From the NCBI RefSeq assembly GCF_030010215.1, contig NZ_JASCRR010000002.1, positions 578,297 to 642,296 of the forward strand: a stretch of 64,000 nucleotides of DNA, written 5' to 3'. Under the pieces are notes generated by a model, which saw nothing but the letters and a program-made list of their open reading frames with translations, made no database searches and was not told where the DNA came from. Below, in pieces: positions 63,749 to 64,000 of this stretch. The DNA is from Tianweitania sp. UT-5YL-CI-8 (GTDB taxonomy: Bacteria > Pseudomonadota > Alphaproteobacteria > Rhizobiales > Rhizobiaceae). A program made the position numbers and the translations under genes. How positions within the stretch are numbered: position 1 is the first letter of the stretch; every line of letters starts with the position of its first letter.

Positions 63749-64000
63749 AGTCAGGTGAATCTAAAGTTCGCTGCATAAGCTACGGTCCACGGTTTGGCAG
63801 AAGCGCTTTACGGAGGCGAGTATTTCGTCGGCGGACTTGGTCCATCGATATGGCTTGGGGTTCTCGTTGTGCTGCTCGATGAAGGATCGGATGTCTTTTT
63901 CGAGCTGGTTTGTTGAAGTGTGGACGCCGCGGCGCAGTTGTTTGCGGGTGAGTTCGGCAAACCAACGCTCGATCTGGTTGATCCACGATGCCGAGGTAGG
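63749..64000 (-). mobile_element. IS630-family insertion sequence, right part outside the window
   Basis: The C-terminal 80 codons of an IS630-type DDE transposase are read on the minus strand (stop at 63761-63763): ASWINQIERWFAELTRKQLR with the last catalytic Glu, GVHTSTNQLEKDIRSFI, NENPKPYRWTKSADEIL and ASVKRFC. The gene continues beyond base 64000. The element begins next to the TA formed by the last base of the fourth repeat and the following A, and IS630 elements insert at TA. The transposase fragment appears intact. Confidence 0.88.

Overview
The window looks like a chromosomal segment of a Mesorhizobium-type alphaproteobacterium (Rhizobiales, Phyllobacteriaceae). The basis is high G+C coding sequence, the ActS/ActR (RegB/RegA) pair, a malic enzyme with a phosphotransacetylase-like tail next to mutS, inositol catabolism genes, an Irr-type iron box, and dispersed palindromes built around CTTGTGGGGAGGG. 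I have no database match, so the genus is an inference. About 53 genes are intact or cut only by the window edge.

Layout. 1-5.3 kb: the end of pepT, then a more A+T-rich islet (a DUF2142-type membrane protein and a methyltransferase/coiled-coil protein) bounded by an IS110 remnant and an IS630 remnant. 5.3-15 kb: maeB, mutS, a VapBC45-type toxin-antitoxin pair whose toxin frame is broken by one TGA, an Acetyltransf_6 protein and ilvD. 15-21.2 kb: iolC-iolD-iolE-small membrane protein-iolB on the minus strand. 21.4-30.9 kb: hrpB (with a palindromic repeat translated in frame), actS-actR, an unrecognised gene, prfC, and a DUF1045-phnM-phnN operon. 30.9-37.3 kb: a seven-gene minus-strand iron operon (unknown Cys/His-rich protein, imelysin, bfd, bfr, di-haem oxidoreductase, second imelysin, DUF1513), with a perfect Irr/ICE palindrome between it and a divergent FAD reductase. 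39-48.3 kb: a sugar ABC importer with a zinc dehydrogenase, then FucU, an aldo/keto reductase and an altronate-dehydratase-family enzyme that together resemble non-phosphorylating L-fucose catabolism, plus an unusual GntR regulator with two DNA-binding domains. 48.4-53.5 kb: an acyl-CoA synthetase and glpD-glpK. 53.5-62.4 kb: a two-component system, an SH3-like envelope protein, tRNA-Leu(CAG), gpmA, dapB, an ABC exporter and glk.

The most interesting part is the right end (62.37-64 kb). Four identical 36-bp repeats separated by 30-31-bp unique spacers form a CRISPR array of type II-C appearance. About 1 kb to the left lies a single degenerate repeat in which six of seven substitutions would keep base pairing with the repeat if it were transcribed antisense, as expected of a tracrRNA anti-repeat. 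A bile-acid/sodium-symporter-family gene sits between the two. An IS630-family element appears to have entered the array at the TA formed by the last repeat base and the next spacer base. No cas gene is in the window; if one exists it probably lies beyond the right edge.

A second connection: the promoter of iolC and the promoter of the ABC importer 23 kb away carry nearly the same sequence of about 55 bp, with a GGAA-N6-TTCC palindrome, a TTGAC -35 and the same -10. They are therefore probably controlled by one regulator, likely the RpiR-family IolR, which is not in the window.
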